Notes under the pieces: model-generated
What the model was told of the DNA's origin: nothing
Database searches by the model: none
Seen by the model: only the letters and a program-made list of their open reading frames with translations
Made by a program: the position numbers and the translations under genes
Assembly: GCF_029962835.1 (NCBI RefSeq)
Contig: NC_080588.1
Span: 49,335,001-49,399,000, forward strand
DNA length: 64,000 nucleotides
Origin: Magnolia sinica
Lineage: Eukaryota; Streptophyta; Magnoliopsida; Magnoliales; Magnoliaceae
Reading direction: 5' to 3'
Shown: piece after piece, positions 1 through 12,339 of the stretch
Numbering within the stretch: position 1 is the stretch's first letter
How the letters are laid out: the number at the start of each line of letters is the position of its first letter

Positions 1-418
1 AACAAGTATTCTCGAAATGACTTGGGATAACATTGCATATCTGCTGCTAGCTTAAGACAAGAATTATCCCGAGAGCGTTCCTTTCATTCTATTGAGCCTG
101 CAAGATTCTGATCTCTATACGCCCATTGTCCTTGTTATTTTGTAGACGATGCCACTTGTGGCCATGGTGCCCGTGGTCGAGGCACGAGAGGTAGAGACAC
201 CCATGATACCCGATCGACCCGAGTACATCCTGTTCCACCCATTGCAGACCCTAGTCCCGATCTTATACTCGAGGTTATGATTTCAACCCCAGTGGCACCT
301 GTTCCCCCACTTGAGCTTGCTATTCCAGTTTCTGAGGCTCCTGCCACTCCTGTGCCTCCTCCTGAGGCTAGTGCCACCCCTATTTTCCCAACGGTTCCTA
401 TAGGGATTGAGCATTTTT
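1..418 (+). pseudogene. Ty3/gypsy (Tekay/Del-like) gag, left fragment
   Basis: The plus strand reads from about 147 in a frame rich in RGRG, then a proline-rich run (APVPP, VPPPEA) up to 413. This is typical of the N-terminal part of Tekay/Del chromovirus gag. The frame is cut at 419 by the start of a solo LTR and resumes after it at 4642, once one copy of the 5-bp target duplication is discounted. No convincing start codon or tRNA primer site is visible in 1-146, which looks like decayed leader sequence. The assignment rests mainly on the continuation into the gag, protease and RT sequence at 4642-8632. Confidence 0.7.
414..418. repeat. Target-site duplication of solo LTR copy 1
   Basis: TTTTT here is repeated at 4637-4641, directly after the LTR terminus. 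The flanking gag frame becomes continuous when one copy is ignored, which supports a single insertion. A homopolymer repeat is weak alone, but it coincides exactly with the TG and CA termini. Confidence 0.8.
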
Positions 419-2029
419 TGTAAGACCCGTATCATAGTTTGTACCGTTCCGTAGACTTCCGCGATCCTCTTGGTCGAATTCCGGCAACCCTCGACCCATA
501 TCCGACGTTTGCGCGTGATTCTAAGCCAAGTCCTGCATACCAAGGTCAGCTCGATTCAAAACTTGTATCTTGCGATCGTGCCATCACTGCGGTTCTAACA
601 CCGCAACTTGCGGGCCGAACCGATACCCAGGTCAAAAGATGTGGGCCTGCGTTCATTCCGAAGAAACGCCGGGCGTTGCGAACTTTGAGAGAATCTCTAC
701 GACATGTCACATCAAATCAAGTCAAGTACACCACCTTACCTCCATGCCCCCTCACCCAATAACAAGTACAAGTGCCCTCTCTCTCTTTTCCCACAAGTCA
801 ACCCTCTCTCTCTCCTCACCACTCCTCTTTTACAAGTTTTCAAACAAACCCATCCCTCTTTACAAAATTTTCAAACCAAACCATACCCCTCCATCTCCTT
901 TCCTTACAACCACCACATCATCCCATCCATATCATCCCATCCTCTCTCTCTCTCTCATTTCTCAAACCTCCCAAGCAACCCCACACGTCCAAGCTCCTCT
1001 CTCCCAAGCCAAGTGTGGCCCACCCTCTCATCTCTCATCCCCACCATCGAAACTCCATCATCCACCGTTGGAGGTTGATCATAGGAGCTAAGGAGGCTAA
1101 GGAAGCAAGGAGAAGGCCGATAGGTGGGTGATCCACCGTTAATTCTCTCTTTAAGGGGCCCACTTATGATGGGACCCACTTGATGTATGTGTTTGTGATT
1201 AAAGAGGGGCCCATAGTGGCGGGGTCCCTCCACTCCACCGATCTCTCTCTATTTCTCTCTATTTCTCTCTCTCTCTCTCTCTCTCTCTTTTCATTGTGAT
1301 GGTGTGGATCCCACCAATATGTGTTATATCTACCCCGTCCATCAACATCAGACGGTGTGGCCCACCCTATTGCAGGTGATGATCCACACCATCCACTGTT
1401 TAGATGGACCCAATACACCCTTCTTTCTATATATTATATTTTATATAATATATATATATATGATATATATAATATAATATATATTGTATATATATAATAT
1501 AAGATATATATTATATATGTATATACATGCAGGTGGGCCACGTGCATGTGGAGCCCCACCATGATGCCTCTGATATTCCACATCGTCCAACGTCTAGAGA
1601 TGCTGGACGTGGCTAACAGTGAAGTGTAAACTGACGTTGGGGTGTACTCTCCCACTAAGCTTGGGGGTGGGCCACTTATGCAAGCCCCACCTTGATGCAT
1701 GTACTTAATCCAAGCCGTCCATCCTCTTCCTCAGATCATTTTAGGCGTTGAGCCGAAAAATAAATTGAATCTGAGTTCCTAGCGGCCCATAGCATTAAGA
1801 ATTATATTCTTTGCCGTTGAAATACACCTTGATACTTCCGCACACTGAACTATACCCAATATTGGGCTTGATAGGTGTGTGTGGAGACATGGAAACTAAT
1901 GGCCGGGTCCGATTTCCCTGATGCGGGCCCCACATATGCAAAACCTCAAAAAAAAGGGGCAGCGCTGACGCTGCTGTTGCAGAACGCACGCAGGCAGTGC
2001 CTGCGCTTGGCGGACGGACGGCCTGGCAG

Positions 2030-3360
2030 GGACCCACGGTCCCAGCCGTGGGCCCCACCATGATGTGTGCTGCACATCAACACCATGCATTTGTTGAGTC
2101 CCCTTTGGGACAGTGGGCCCTCTAAAAACCACCCATATACCACGCTCAGGTGGCCCACATCACAGGAAACAGTGGATTGAACATCTGCCATTGAAACCCT
2201 TCTGGGTGTCACAGAAGTTTTGGATTATTATGAAATTTGTTTTCCCACTTCATCTGGGTCCGTGTGACCTCGTCAATGGTTTGGATGGCATATAAACATT
2301 ATGGTGGGCCCCACTGATGTATGCACCCCCACCCCCGTCCTAGGGTGGGATGGCTGGTGTACTTCACTCCAGCTACTGGAGTAGCATCACCAAGTTCTGT
2401 GGGTTATGGTGGGCCCCAGGTCCACGTGACCTTATGAACAGTTTGGATGGCAGATAAACAGCACGGTGGGCCCCTGGTCCACATCACCTTATGAACAGGT
2501 TGGGTGAAAAATAAACAGTATGGTGGGCCCAGGTCCACTGACCTTATCAGCAGGATGGGTGGAAAATAAACATTTCAGTGGGCCCCATGTCTGTGTGACT
2601 TTGTCAACAGGCTGGGTGGAAAATAAACATTATGGTGGGCGCCACGTGGGACCCACTGATGTGTGTGCTCCACACCTTCCATTAGTGTGGTCCCCACCAT
2701 GAGGTATGTACTTCATCTATGCCGTCCATCCTTCCATCTCTATGGGATCCACCATGTGAATGTGTTGCATCCAAACTATCCAACCATTTATTTTGAAATA
2801 TAATTTAAGGCTTGAGGCAAAAAGAAGACAGATCTATTTATCATGTGGACCACGATGCACGGTGAGGATTGAACGGCTACCATTGAAATCCCTTGGGACC
2901 TTATGATCAGATTGAATGGGAAATAAATGTTATGGCGAGCCTAGGGAATTTTAATGGTGGGAATCATTATCACCACTTAGATTTGGGCGTGGCCCATTTA
3001 CCATGTTTATGGCCAGGTTATGAGGCCCATTGTGATGCATGCAAGGCCCATGGGTTATGGCCATTGCAGTATATGTAAGGCCCAATTGGCGCGGCCTATT
3101 CGATATACATATATGAGGCCCACCTTGATATAGATATGGGGCTCATGCTATGCAGCCCATTTGATGTATTTGGGTCCTTGGGTCGAGGCCCAACAGGATG
3201 TACATAAGGCCCATTGCAATGTGTGATTCATGGCAGGCCGTGCCTTGGGAGCAATGATGGTTTGATGTCCACATTGTAAGGATGATGTTGGTTAAATGTC
3301 CTCATTGTCACTCTCCCTAGGGCCCATTAATAGGCCCATACTTGCAGTGTGTAGGCCGTC
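2030..3360 (+). repeat. GGGCCC-rich degenerate repeats inside solo LTR copy 1
   Basis: From 2030 to 2790 the phrases GTGGGCCCCAC, TGATGTATG and CCGTCCATCC recur with AAATAAACAT spacers. From 2985 to 3360 short units built on GAGGCCCA and TGATGTAT recur at about 25-35 bp. The same two blocks occur in the same order in the other giant LTRs of this window (12340-15240; minus strand 37850-39970). Confidence 0.75.
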
Positions 3361-4261
3361 TAGGCCCACCTTCGTTATGAACAAAGCCCATCACCACATA
3401 ACATGTTTAGTATGGATCCATGATTCATGATTATATGCATCATATGTATGCCTGATGTGAGGGGTGACTGATTATAGCGTATGCCTCCGGGCAGATTGTT
3501 TATGGGCTCCCTGATAGGCGGAGTTACCCCACATGAGCGCTCGGTACGCGCAGGATTGTTGCATGTCTGATAGTTTGATTCATGCACTTGCATTTGTGTG
3601 ATTGTGATTATTGTATGCCCTAGCGATAATAGGGCCATAGCCTCCACAGACACATCGTGGGTGGCTGGATTGGATACCAAAAATATTGTTACTAAGCATC
3701 AGGGCGCCATAGATGTCCCTGGGTGAAAATTTCTAAACCCGATGGTACTAGAGGATGATTCCAACGTCGAGACCAAGTGGGTATATGAGCGCACGAGGGC
3801 CGAATACCAAGAGGCCGCGTCTCCCACTGTGTCGTGGTCAGTTGGAAAGGGGTGTGGCCTTACTCGCCCGAGAGTAGGGGCCAATACTAGGCTGAGTTTA
3901 ACCAGCTCATGAATTGGTCTGCTATCGATGTGCTAGATAGGTATTGACAGACTATTGGCTAGGCGGATAGTGAAGTTTCTTACGCTCACTTGGACTGTGC
4001 GGCTAGGAGAGTGGCAGTGCCATTTGGAGTGTATTGAACCCCGACGATTATCTAGAATGAGAATTATACTGATATATGATGAGAATTGACATGCTTGAAC
4101 TGCATCTCGCATCGCATGGTCTTGACATGGCTGATAGCATTCATATCTTGCACCGCATAGCTTAGTACGGCTGATTGCATTCATGTACTCATCAGTATGA
4201 TTCTGCATTTCTCTGACTCTGCTTTCTAAGCACGCTTATATTGCGCACACACTTACACCAC

Positions 4262-4308
4262 CCTCTAAGCTTTTTATAAGCTTATGCACGATTGATGCGT
4301 GCAGGTGA
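4262..4308 (+). promoter_or_regulatory. Conserved stem-loop-like motif near LTR 3' end (copy 1)
   Basis: The motif contains AAGCTTTTTATAAGCTTAT followed by GCACGATTGATGCGTGC. Both parts can pair with themselves (AAGCTT with AAGCTT; GCACG with CGTGC). The same motif is found in all four giant LTRs of the window at nearly the same distance (about 375-405 bp) from the CGTGACA terminus. The conservation suggests a role in RNA 3'-end formation, packaging or reverse transcription, but the function is inferred only. Confidence 0.55.
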
Positions 4309-4641
4309 CGCCAGGACGCAGCCATAACCTTGTCGTAGTAGGAGTGTGTAGTCGAGCTTTTGAAGTTTATGATATTTGCATTATCTTGTATTTCCCTTTC
4401 ATATGCATTGTACTCAAAAGTTTTAATCATAGTGAATTTTATGATGGTGTTCTTGTGGTTATTGTTCTTGGGTTATGCTTATGGTTATGCTTATACTGAA
4501 TCAAAATCATGCTTGAAATCCTCCTTATAGGATCCCAGGATCGGAACCTGGTGTATAGATGCTGGGAGTCATTAAAAATAATATTATCTATCAATTCGCA
4601 ATTCCAGAATCCATCATGATTGATTGAGGCGTGACATTTTT

Positions 4642-5310
4642 AGCAAAAGAATTGCGGGCAATGTCCGAAAAATATGGAATGAAAATCTTGCAGCAGTCTG
4701 ACCAACTACGAGCGAGCATGATATTTCGCGAGTTCCGGTAGCATGATCTCCCGAGATTTAGGGGTGAGCCCGACTCTTCTGCCACCGAGTTGTGGCGCAT
4801 TGTGGAGAGAATTTTCGACACCATGCAGTGTCCGAGCAAGCAGAGAGTCTCGTTAGCTACTTTCCTTCTGCAGGGTGAGGCCCGACATTGGTGGTTATCA
4901 ATATCGAGGATGGTTGGGCCAGGTTTTGTTTGGACCTGGAAGGACTTCGTGGATCGTTTTGACCAGAAGTTCTTTCCCGAGCATGTTCAGGAGCAAAGGG
5001 CGATTGAGTTTAAGACCCTAGTTCAAGGTGATATGACAGTGTCCCAGTATGAGGCCCGTTTTGTAACACTTTCCCGATTCACTTCTTACCTCGTCAATGA
5101 CAAGAAGTGGAAGGCTCGCCGTTTTGTGAGAGGCTTGCGTCCCGCTCTTCGCAGCTGTATGGTCGGACATTGCTTGACGACATTTGATCAGGTCGTTCAC
5201 AGAGCGTTGGTATATGAGGAGGACTGGGCCATCTCTCAGAGGACACGAGATCAAAGTTTCGGTGGAGACTGGAAGAGGAGAGCACCTTCCAGTAGCTCCA
5301 TACAGCACCA
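4642..5310 (+). pseudogene. Tekay-like gag, right part (Retrotrans_gag domain)
   Basis: The translation after the solo LTR carries the retrotransposon gag capsid signature, including GEARHWW (about 4874), followed by a basic segment. A stop codon interrupts the frame at about 4739, and a long open stretch runs 4790-5317. Downstream, in another frame, a C2HC zinc knuckle (CYACGQ...H....C, 5407-5455) contains a stop. Gag would form the virus-like particle and bind element RNA. This copy is broken by the LTR insertion, stops and frameshifts. Confidence 0.85.
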
Positions 5311-5799
5311 TCAGTAGAGGCCGATCTGAGTTTAGGCAGCCCGCAGTGTAGTCAGCGGCATCATCATCAGCGCAGCCAGCTGCTCCTTCCTCTGGGCCAT
5401 TTTTCGGTGTTTGTTATGCATGTGGGCAGACATGACATCAGAGGCGTGATTGCCCTCTCCCCTTACAGTAGTAGAGGTCACCACAGTTGCCTCCTCCCCA
5501 TCCTCCTCAGCAGCAACAATATCAGCAGCGAGCACAACATCAGGCTCCCGCTCCTAGGCCTCCTCCTCAGCACCAGAGGCAGCCAGGCAGGCCTCCACAG
5601 CGGCCATAGTAGTAACAGAGACAACAGTAGCAGAGGGGACATGTACCTCCCCCACAGTCCCTAGGTCGAGTATATATTGCTGCACAACAGGTTCAGGTCA
5701 AGATCCATAATCTTCAGGCTTGCTTCCTTTGCTAGCTCAGGGCAGATTCTATTCCGCACAGCAGGCGTAGGGCCAGGACCTGTAGTCTTATACCGGTGG

Positions 5800-6900
5800 A
5801 GTTGTCAAGGGTATTCTCCTTGTTTATGCTTGTATTGCTCATATTTTGTTTGATTCTGGCACTTCCCATTCCTTCGTGGCCAAGGGCTTTTACTGATCAA
5901 CCGGTATTCCATCGGAATCCACGTCTGAGGGTTTGGCTGTTTCGACTCCCTTGGGGAAGTCCGCCGTTTTGTGCCGTCGTTGCCCTTCTTGCCCGATTTT
6001 GGTTGGTGATATATTCTTACCCGCCAATTTATTTGTGTTGCCGATGGCGGAGTTTGATGTTATCCTGGGTATGGATTGGCTTGCCGAGTACCATCCTATC
6101 TTGGACTGTGCCGCGAGAACAGTCACGTTTCATATTCCCAGCTTGCCAGTGTTCCAGTTCATTGTCGAGCCCAGAGGAGAGCCGTTGTCGAGTTTGTTGG
6201 CTTGTATTGCCGAGGAGTCTGTGGCAGGGTGTATTGAGCAGCTTCCAGTAGTCTGCGAGTACCCGGACATGTTCCAGGAGATCCTGGGTTTGCCGCCGCG
6301 TCGGCAGATTGAGTTTCAGATTGATTTGGTGCCCGGTACCGCACTTATCTTGAAGGCCCCCTACCGGATGACACCGATGGAGTTGTGGGAACTGCAGGAG
6401 CAGTTGGATGAGCTCCCGGAGTTAGGTTTTATTCGTCCCCGCAGTTCACCGTGGGGAGCCCCAGTATTGATCGTGAAGAAGAAAGATGGCTCGTTGAGGC
6501 TCTATGTGGATTACCGCGAGCTCAACAGGGTCACTATCCAGAACCGATGCCCGCTTCCTAGGATAGATGATTTGTTCGACCAGCTGCAGGGTGCTCAGTT
6601 CTTTTCTAAGATTGACTTGCGCTTCGGTTACAATCAGATTCGGGTCCGAAAGGAGGACATTCCGAAGACAGCATTCCGGAAGCGCTACAGTCACTTTGAG
6701 TTTCTAGTCATGTCGTTCGGATTGACCAATGTGCCCGTCATGTTCATGTAGCTGATGAACGAGGTCTTCCGGCCCTTCCTTGATCAGTTCGTGGTTGTGT
6801 TTATTAATGATATTCTGGTGTACGAGGACCCGGGAGGATCATGTGATGCACTTGCAGATTGTGCTTGAGACCCTCCGTGCCCACTAGCTGTATGCGAAGC
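5800..6900 (+). pseudogene. Tekay-like protease and reverse transcriptase
   Basis: An aspartic protease motif DSGTSHSF begins at 5852. A long open frame (5933-6751) then gives the linker [16 protein letters not shown] and the N-terminal half of reverse transcriptase, with VDYRELN and [12 protein letters not shown]. This order and wording fit Ty3/gypsy chromoviruses of the Tekay/Del type. A stop lies at 6748-6750, and the catalytic FxDD box reads FIND near 6800, so the first catalytic aspartate is replaced. The copy cannot encode an active enzyme. Confidence 0.9.
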
Positions 6901-6989
6901 TGGAGAAGTGCGAATTCTTGCAGGGAGAGGTGAAGTTCTTCAGTCACATGGGGACGAGGGAGGGTGTCGCTGTGGACCCCTCAAAGGTT

Positions 6990-7540
6990 GATGCAGTGCA
7001 TTAGTGAGGCCAGCCCACGAACGTGTCCGAGATTCGTAGCTTTCTTGGTTTGGAGGGATATTATCGATGATTTATCAAGGGTTTCTCCCGTATTGCAGCA
7101 CTACTGACTCGGTTGACGCGTAAGGGTGCCGAGTTTGTCTGGAGTGACGCATGTGAGGAGGCATTTATGGAGTTGAAGGACCACCTCACGTCCGCTCCTG
7201 TCCTCACTCTTCCTGATGGGAGTGATGGTTTTGTTGTATTTGCCGATTCCTCCAGCGTTGGCTTAGGTGTTGTCCTGATGCAGCACGGGAAGCCTGTGGC
7301 GTATCCCTCACGCCAGCTCAAGGTCCACGAGCTGAACTACCCCACCCATGATTTGGAGCTAGCAACAGCTGTCTTCGCACTGAAGGTGTGGAGGCATTAT
7401 CGTTATGGGGTTAGGTTCGAGCTCTTCTCGGACCATAAGAGCCTGAAGTATTTATTTTCGCAGTCCGAGTTGAACATGCGACAAAGGCAATGGATGAAAT
7501 TGTTGAAGGATTATGACTACGACCTTTAATACCACCCAGA
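6990..7540 (+). pseudogene. Tekay-like RNase H region
   Basis: The connection and RNase H segment reads [28 protein letters not shown] and [14 protein letters not shown] in one open frame (7113-7529). The next residues, expected to be the YHPGKANVVADALSR region, follow a stop at 7527 and contain ALSR changed to APSR. The domain would degrade the RNA strand during reverse transcription. It lies in the expected order after RT. Confidence 0.88.
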
Positions 7541-7559
7541 TAAGGCGAACGTGGTGGCG

Positions 7560-8632
7560 GATGCACCCAGCCGTCAACCACGAGGCCTGGTAGTACTGAT
7601 GATGGTTCGAGAGTAGCAGATGCTCGAGGATGCTTCGGAGTTCGACTTTGAGTTCGGTCTACATTCTTTCATGGTTTAACTTTCGAGCTTGTCGATTCAA
7701 CCCTCTTTGGTTGCTAGGGTGATCGAGGCTCAGTAGACGAACGAGTCACTTTAGGAGTACCGAGCAGAGGTAGCATCCGTGGGGCAGTCAGACTGACAGA
7801 TTGGTTCCGATGGTGGATTATGCTTCAGAGGCCGATCATGTGTCCCGGACGTGCCAGAGTTACGCGTGATCTAATGACCGAGGCACACCGATCGAGACTT
7901 ATCATCCACCTGGGCTCCACGAAGATGTATAAAGATATGAGGAGATAGTATTTTTGGTCGGGGATGAAACGCCAGATTGCTAGCTTCGTGGCTGAGTGTG
8001 ACACTTGTTAGCGTGTCAAGGCCGATCACTAGAGACCCCCGGTCCCTTACAGCCATTGAGCGTTCTAGTTTGGAAGTGAGAGCATGTGTCGACAGATTTC
8101 ATCATGGGTTTGCCGAGGACTCAACGCGGTCACGATGTCATCTGAGTTGTCGTTGATCGTCTGATGAAATTGGTGCATTTCATTCCGATGCGTGCTTTCT
8201 GGACTATGGATCAGTTGGCGAGGATCTTCATCGAGGAGATAGTGAGACTGCACGACATTCCGGTTTCGATCATATCTTACCGAGACCCCAGATTTACGTC
8301 TCAGTTTTGAAGGAGTTTTCAGTAGGCGATGGGGTCCACTTTACATCTTAGTACCGCTTATCATCCGCAGACGGATGGGCAAACCGAAAGGGTCAACCAG
8401 ATCCTTGAGGATATGCTCAGAGCCTATGTGATTGACTTTGCGGGTAATTGGGATGAGCATTTGTACCTTGCCAAGTTTGTGTACAACAACAGTTATTAGG
8501 CAACTATCGGCATCGCTCCTTTTGAGGCACTATATGGTAGACCGTGCAGATCTCCTAGCTGTTGGACCGAGGTTAGAGAGCGTCGTCTCGTACGTCTCGA
8601 GCTTGTGCAGTAGACATCAGAGATTGTTGATA
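7560..8632 (+). pseudogene. Tekay-like integrase, decayed
   Basis: The HHCC zinc finger region survives in pieces (KMYKDMRR, AECDTC at 7925-8010), with stops between them. The catalytic core follows: VDRLMKLVHFIP, then AYHPQTDGQTERVNQILEDML (8357-8424), then the conserved EALYGRPCRSP (8524-8557). Numerous stops make this non-functional. Recognisable similarity ends near 8632. No chromodomain and no 3' LTR of this element is visible before the opposite-strand fragment at 8640. Confidence 0.85.
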
Positions 8633-8639
8633 TTTCGGA

Positions 8640-9200
8640 GGATCGATACCAGTCCAATATTCTTATTCTTTAACTTGTTGTTGGTCCTGGTCAAAAGTCT
8701 CTCCCTACATAAATGAAACATAACATGGTCGCCCACCTTGAACACCTTTTACTATCAATGCTTATCAACTTGCTCCTTGTACTTGTTGTTCGAGGTATGC
8801 AATTTAGCTTGCACATTTACATGAATGCCTACAATTCGATTCGCCATATGTTTTGCTGCAACACTCATGGTTAGGAGTTTAGGTAAAAGGACCAAGTCAA
8901 GTATGTGGTGAACGACTCGACCATAAACAATTTGGAATGGGGACTTCCTTGTCGAGTGGTTTACAATGTTGTTGAATGCAAACTCCATTTGAGACAAGGC
9001 CAAATCCTAATGTTTTGGTTTGTCACCCGATATACACCAGAGGAGGTTTCCTAACGTGCGATTCACAACTTCGGTCCGCCCATCGATCTGTGGATGATAG
9101 GCATTACTAAATTGAAGTTGCATACCAAAACGATTCCACAAAGTCTGTCAGAAGTAGCTAATGAACTTCATGTCACAGTCAGAAATAATTATCATGGAAA
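8640..9200 (-). pseudogene. Ty3/gypsy integrase fragment, different lineage
   Basis: On the minus strand, from 9200 down, the translation reads SDCDMKFISYF, NAYHPQIDGRTEVVNRTLGNLL, then FAFNNIVNHSTRKSPFQIVYGR and LLPKLLTMSVAAKHMANRI. This is the C-terminal half of a gypsy integrase; the wording resembles the CRM/Reina group rather than the Tekay copy next to it. It is cut at 9205 by the start of the giant LTR at 9206. A stop precedes the 8755-9003 open stretch. Confidence 0.8.
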
Positions 9201-12200
9201 CCCCATGTAAGACCCTAACCCATGTGTGCACGTCATTCCTTTAAGTCTAACGGTCCTATTGGTCAAATCCTGACAACCCGCCACCTACGGATAATGTTTG
9301 TGTCATCCTCAAGTTCGGTCACGTCGACCCGACTTGGATCGACCTGAAACTTATGCCATTGTGTCCGTATCGACGCCGCGGTTCCAACGCCGCATCCCAT
9401 GCATGAATCCGACGTATACATCACAAGTTATGGGCCACGCTTGATATGGACCATTGATGTGTGATTGGTGGAACCCACCATGGCCATGCACATTTCCCCA
9501 TGTGATGATGTCATGCCTAGGCTTAGATTTTCTAGAAAGCCTACAACCTTATGAACATTAGTTGTATCCCTAGCCCTCATGATTGTTTTCTCTACCCTAG
9601 GTGAGAGAAACAATCATTACTCCACTTAAAATCTTTCTCTCTCTCTCTCTCTCTCTCTTTCCCTCTCATTTCTGTCTCACTCTCTCTTCTCTTCTCTTGC
9701 TAGGAACCCCAAACCGTCCCCCCTCTTCATTTTCTCTAGCCCCTTCTCCCTCTAATCCCCTCCAATCCAACCTTCTCTAGCCTATCTCTATCTTAGAATC
9801 CTCTTCATTAGAGCTTCTAGATCATGGTGGTGTAGATTGAAAGCTTGATCCTTAGATGGGTGTGCATGTATTCTACAAATTTCAGATTTTCTTTGTCTCT
9901 TAATTAATTTTCATCTTTCTTCCATGATTGGAGCTTGTGGGGCCCATCAAATGATATTGTGGCCCTAAGACTCCATGGATGTAGCTCATAACCCATCCTA
10001 CATTGCATGCATGTTTCATGCAAGGGGCCATTCTCTATGGACCCCTTCATAGCATTCTTCTTTCTTTAATCAGGGATATTTGGGTCATCTAGACCCTTGA
10101 TCCTTGGTAGAGATTGCATCTCCACCATAGATCTCAAGTAGAAATCCTATGATCATGTAGATCTTGTATATCTTGTGATAGTGGAATGTGTATGCCTGTG
10201 TGATGAGGGGCCTCAATGTGGCGGGGACCCTTCCCTTGTGGCCGAACCTTTATTTTCCTTTGTTGATAACCTTCTAATCATGAGTGTGTGGCCCACCTTG
10301 TGGACCAAGAATATCCAGACCGTCCATGGAGGGTGGACGTCCATAAAAGTCCACCCTTGGATGTTGGAGCCTTAATCCACCTATAAGGGGCACATAGATG
10401 ATCTTGGAAGGGGCTTGGGTCTGAGAGTTGTGTGACCCATCTAGGTGGACCCCACCCTAAGGAAATGGTGATTTATCTCCCTTTTAATTTTCTTTTGGAG
10501 TGGTTTGGACAGTTATATGTTGCTGTCTAGAACTGTCTGGACAGATTTTTAGGTCATCTTGAGGCCATATTTTTGGACATTTGTGGGGTGTTTGGTCCCA
10601 TGTAATATATGTTTCTTGAAGGTGTGGACCCCACCTATAAGAATGCCAAATTTCAGCCCCAACTGACCCCATTTGAGCATCTAAAAGAGTGGGCCAAGAT
10701 GGTTGGACCGCCAGATTTTCTACCGTGCAGTCCAGCAATATGCTTTGATAAAAACCATAATTCAAAAATATTTCCTCTGATGGTGGGCCACCTTTATGGA
10801 TTTCTTCTTATTGTATATATGATGAGAGACCTTGGCCCCCAATTTTAAGAAATTTAGAGGCCCTGGAACACTCCAATGGAGTGCCCAAATTTAGGACAAC
10901 AACATGCATTGAAGGATTTTCTTGTACATTGCTCTCCCCTTTGTTATTTCAGAACTTTTGGGCCCCAGCCCAATGGGCTTTGTGTATGATTAATTGGGGA
11001 TTCATCTCTGATGTTCTAGCGCCCTTTGGGGCGATGATTGTGAGGCCCATTGAGTTGGACCAGCGGTCCATGCAGGACGTCCAGCATGGGGCTGGCTGTC
11101 CTAACGTGCAGGCCCACCATGATGTATGTTTCGTCCATGCCGTTCTCCCATTCGGAGTGGCCCATGTGGGAGGGTCCACCCTTGGTGGACGTTCCCTGTG
11201 GGGCCCACCTTAATGTATGTGGAGCCCATTTTGATGTATGTATGGCCCAAGCCGTCTAGGCCTTGGACAGCCCACCATAGGGCGCACACTGTTTTGGGCT
11301 GTTACTGGACATATGGTCCAGCAGCAGGCCCACTTGATTTTCTGTGATGTACATCTTTTTTATCTGGTGGGGCCCCCTGTGAGTGTTGTTGTAAGACCCG
11401 TATCCTAGCCTGTACTGTTCCATAGGCATCCACGGTCCTCCCGATCGAATTTCGGTGACTCGTGATCTGTTATTAGCGTTTGTGCGCGATCCTGAGTCGT
11501 GTCCCATATATCAGTCGGCTCGATTCAAAACTTGTATCCTTGCAATCGCGTTGTCAAAGCGGTTTCAATGCCGCATCTCGCGAAGCGAGGCGATACTCGG
11601 GCCAGGAGATGTGGGCCCGCGTTCAGTTCGAGGAAAATGCCGCACATTTATAAACCCAAGAGAATCTCTACAACATGTCACATCAATCAAGTGCACATCA
11701 ATCACCTCATGTCAAGTACAAGCAACCATCCTCTCTCTTACACAAGTACCCTAAAGTCAACTCTCCCCATCACCCATCACTCACTCACCCATCACTCACC
11801 ATCCCTCTCTCTCCTTACATCACATCTCTCTCTCTCTCTCTTCTCTCTCTCATTTCCTCCCAAGCTCCCATGAGCAACCGTCCAAGCTAGCTCCATGGGA
11901 GAGAAGCTTTGTGTGGCCCACTCCCTACCACTCAATCCAACCCTTCAAAGTCGATCTCAACTGTTAAAATCCACCCCTTGGAACTTTAGATTGCATTGGT
12001 GGAAAGAGGAGTCCGTGAAGATCAAAAGTGGGTGATCTTGAGGTTTTTACCGTTGATTTCTATTTATGAGCCCACTTATGGTGGGACCCACTTGATGTAT
12101 GTGTTGTATTGAGTATAGGGAGGGCCCATAGTGGCGGGGTCCCTCCCATCTCCATCACACGTCCCTCTCTATCTCTCTCTCTTTCCCTGATTGATGGCCT

Positions 12201-12339
12201 ACCCCGACGCTTGATTTTATCCATGTTGTCCCTTTGATGGGCGCAACCGCTGTCCGCAATGGCCTCACCTTACTGACCTCCCTGTTGTCCGTTTGGACAG
12301 GCATGGGTGAAGGGGAAATATAAATATCAGTTTGATCCA

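Larger units (their letters stand above)
419..4636 (+). mobile_element. Giant solo LTR, copy 1 (4,218 bp)
   Basis: The element begins TGTAAGACCCGTATC and ends GGCGTGACA, giving canonical TG...CA termini. It is flanked by a 5-bp direct repeat TTTTT (414-418 and 4637-4641), as expected for Ty3/gypsy integration. The start motif does not recur near the right end, so this looks like one long LTR rather than two short LTRs around a non-coding core. Inside are a CT-rich tract (1240-1290), an AT-rich tract (1425-1530), GTGGGCCCCAC/CCGTCCATCC repeats (2030-2790), GGCCCA-rich repeats (2985-3360) and a conserved stem-loop-like motif (4262-4308). No coding sequence is credible in it. Confidence 0.88.

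Noticed and set aside
439..1131. Overlapping open frames of 107-173 codons
   Set aside because: They lie in low-complexity C/T-rich LTR sequence with Ser/Pro/His-rich translations and no domain; the same frames are not kept in the other LTR copies.
4642..8632. An active Ty3/gypsy element
   Set aside because: gag is split by an LTR, pol has several stops, the RT catalytic box is altered, and no LTR pair flanks it.
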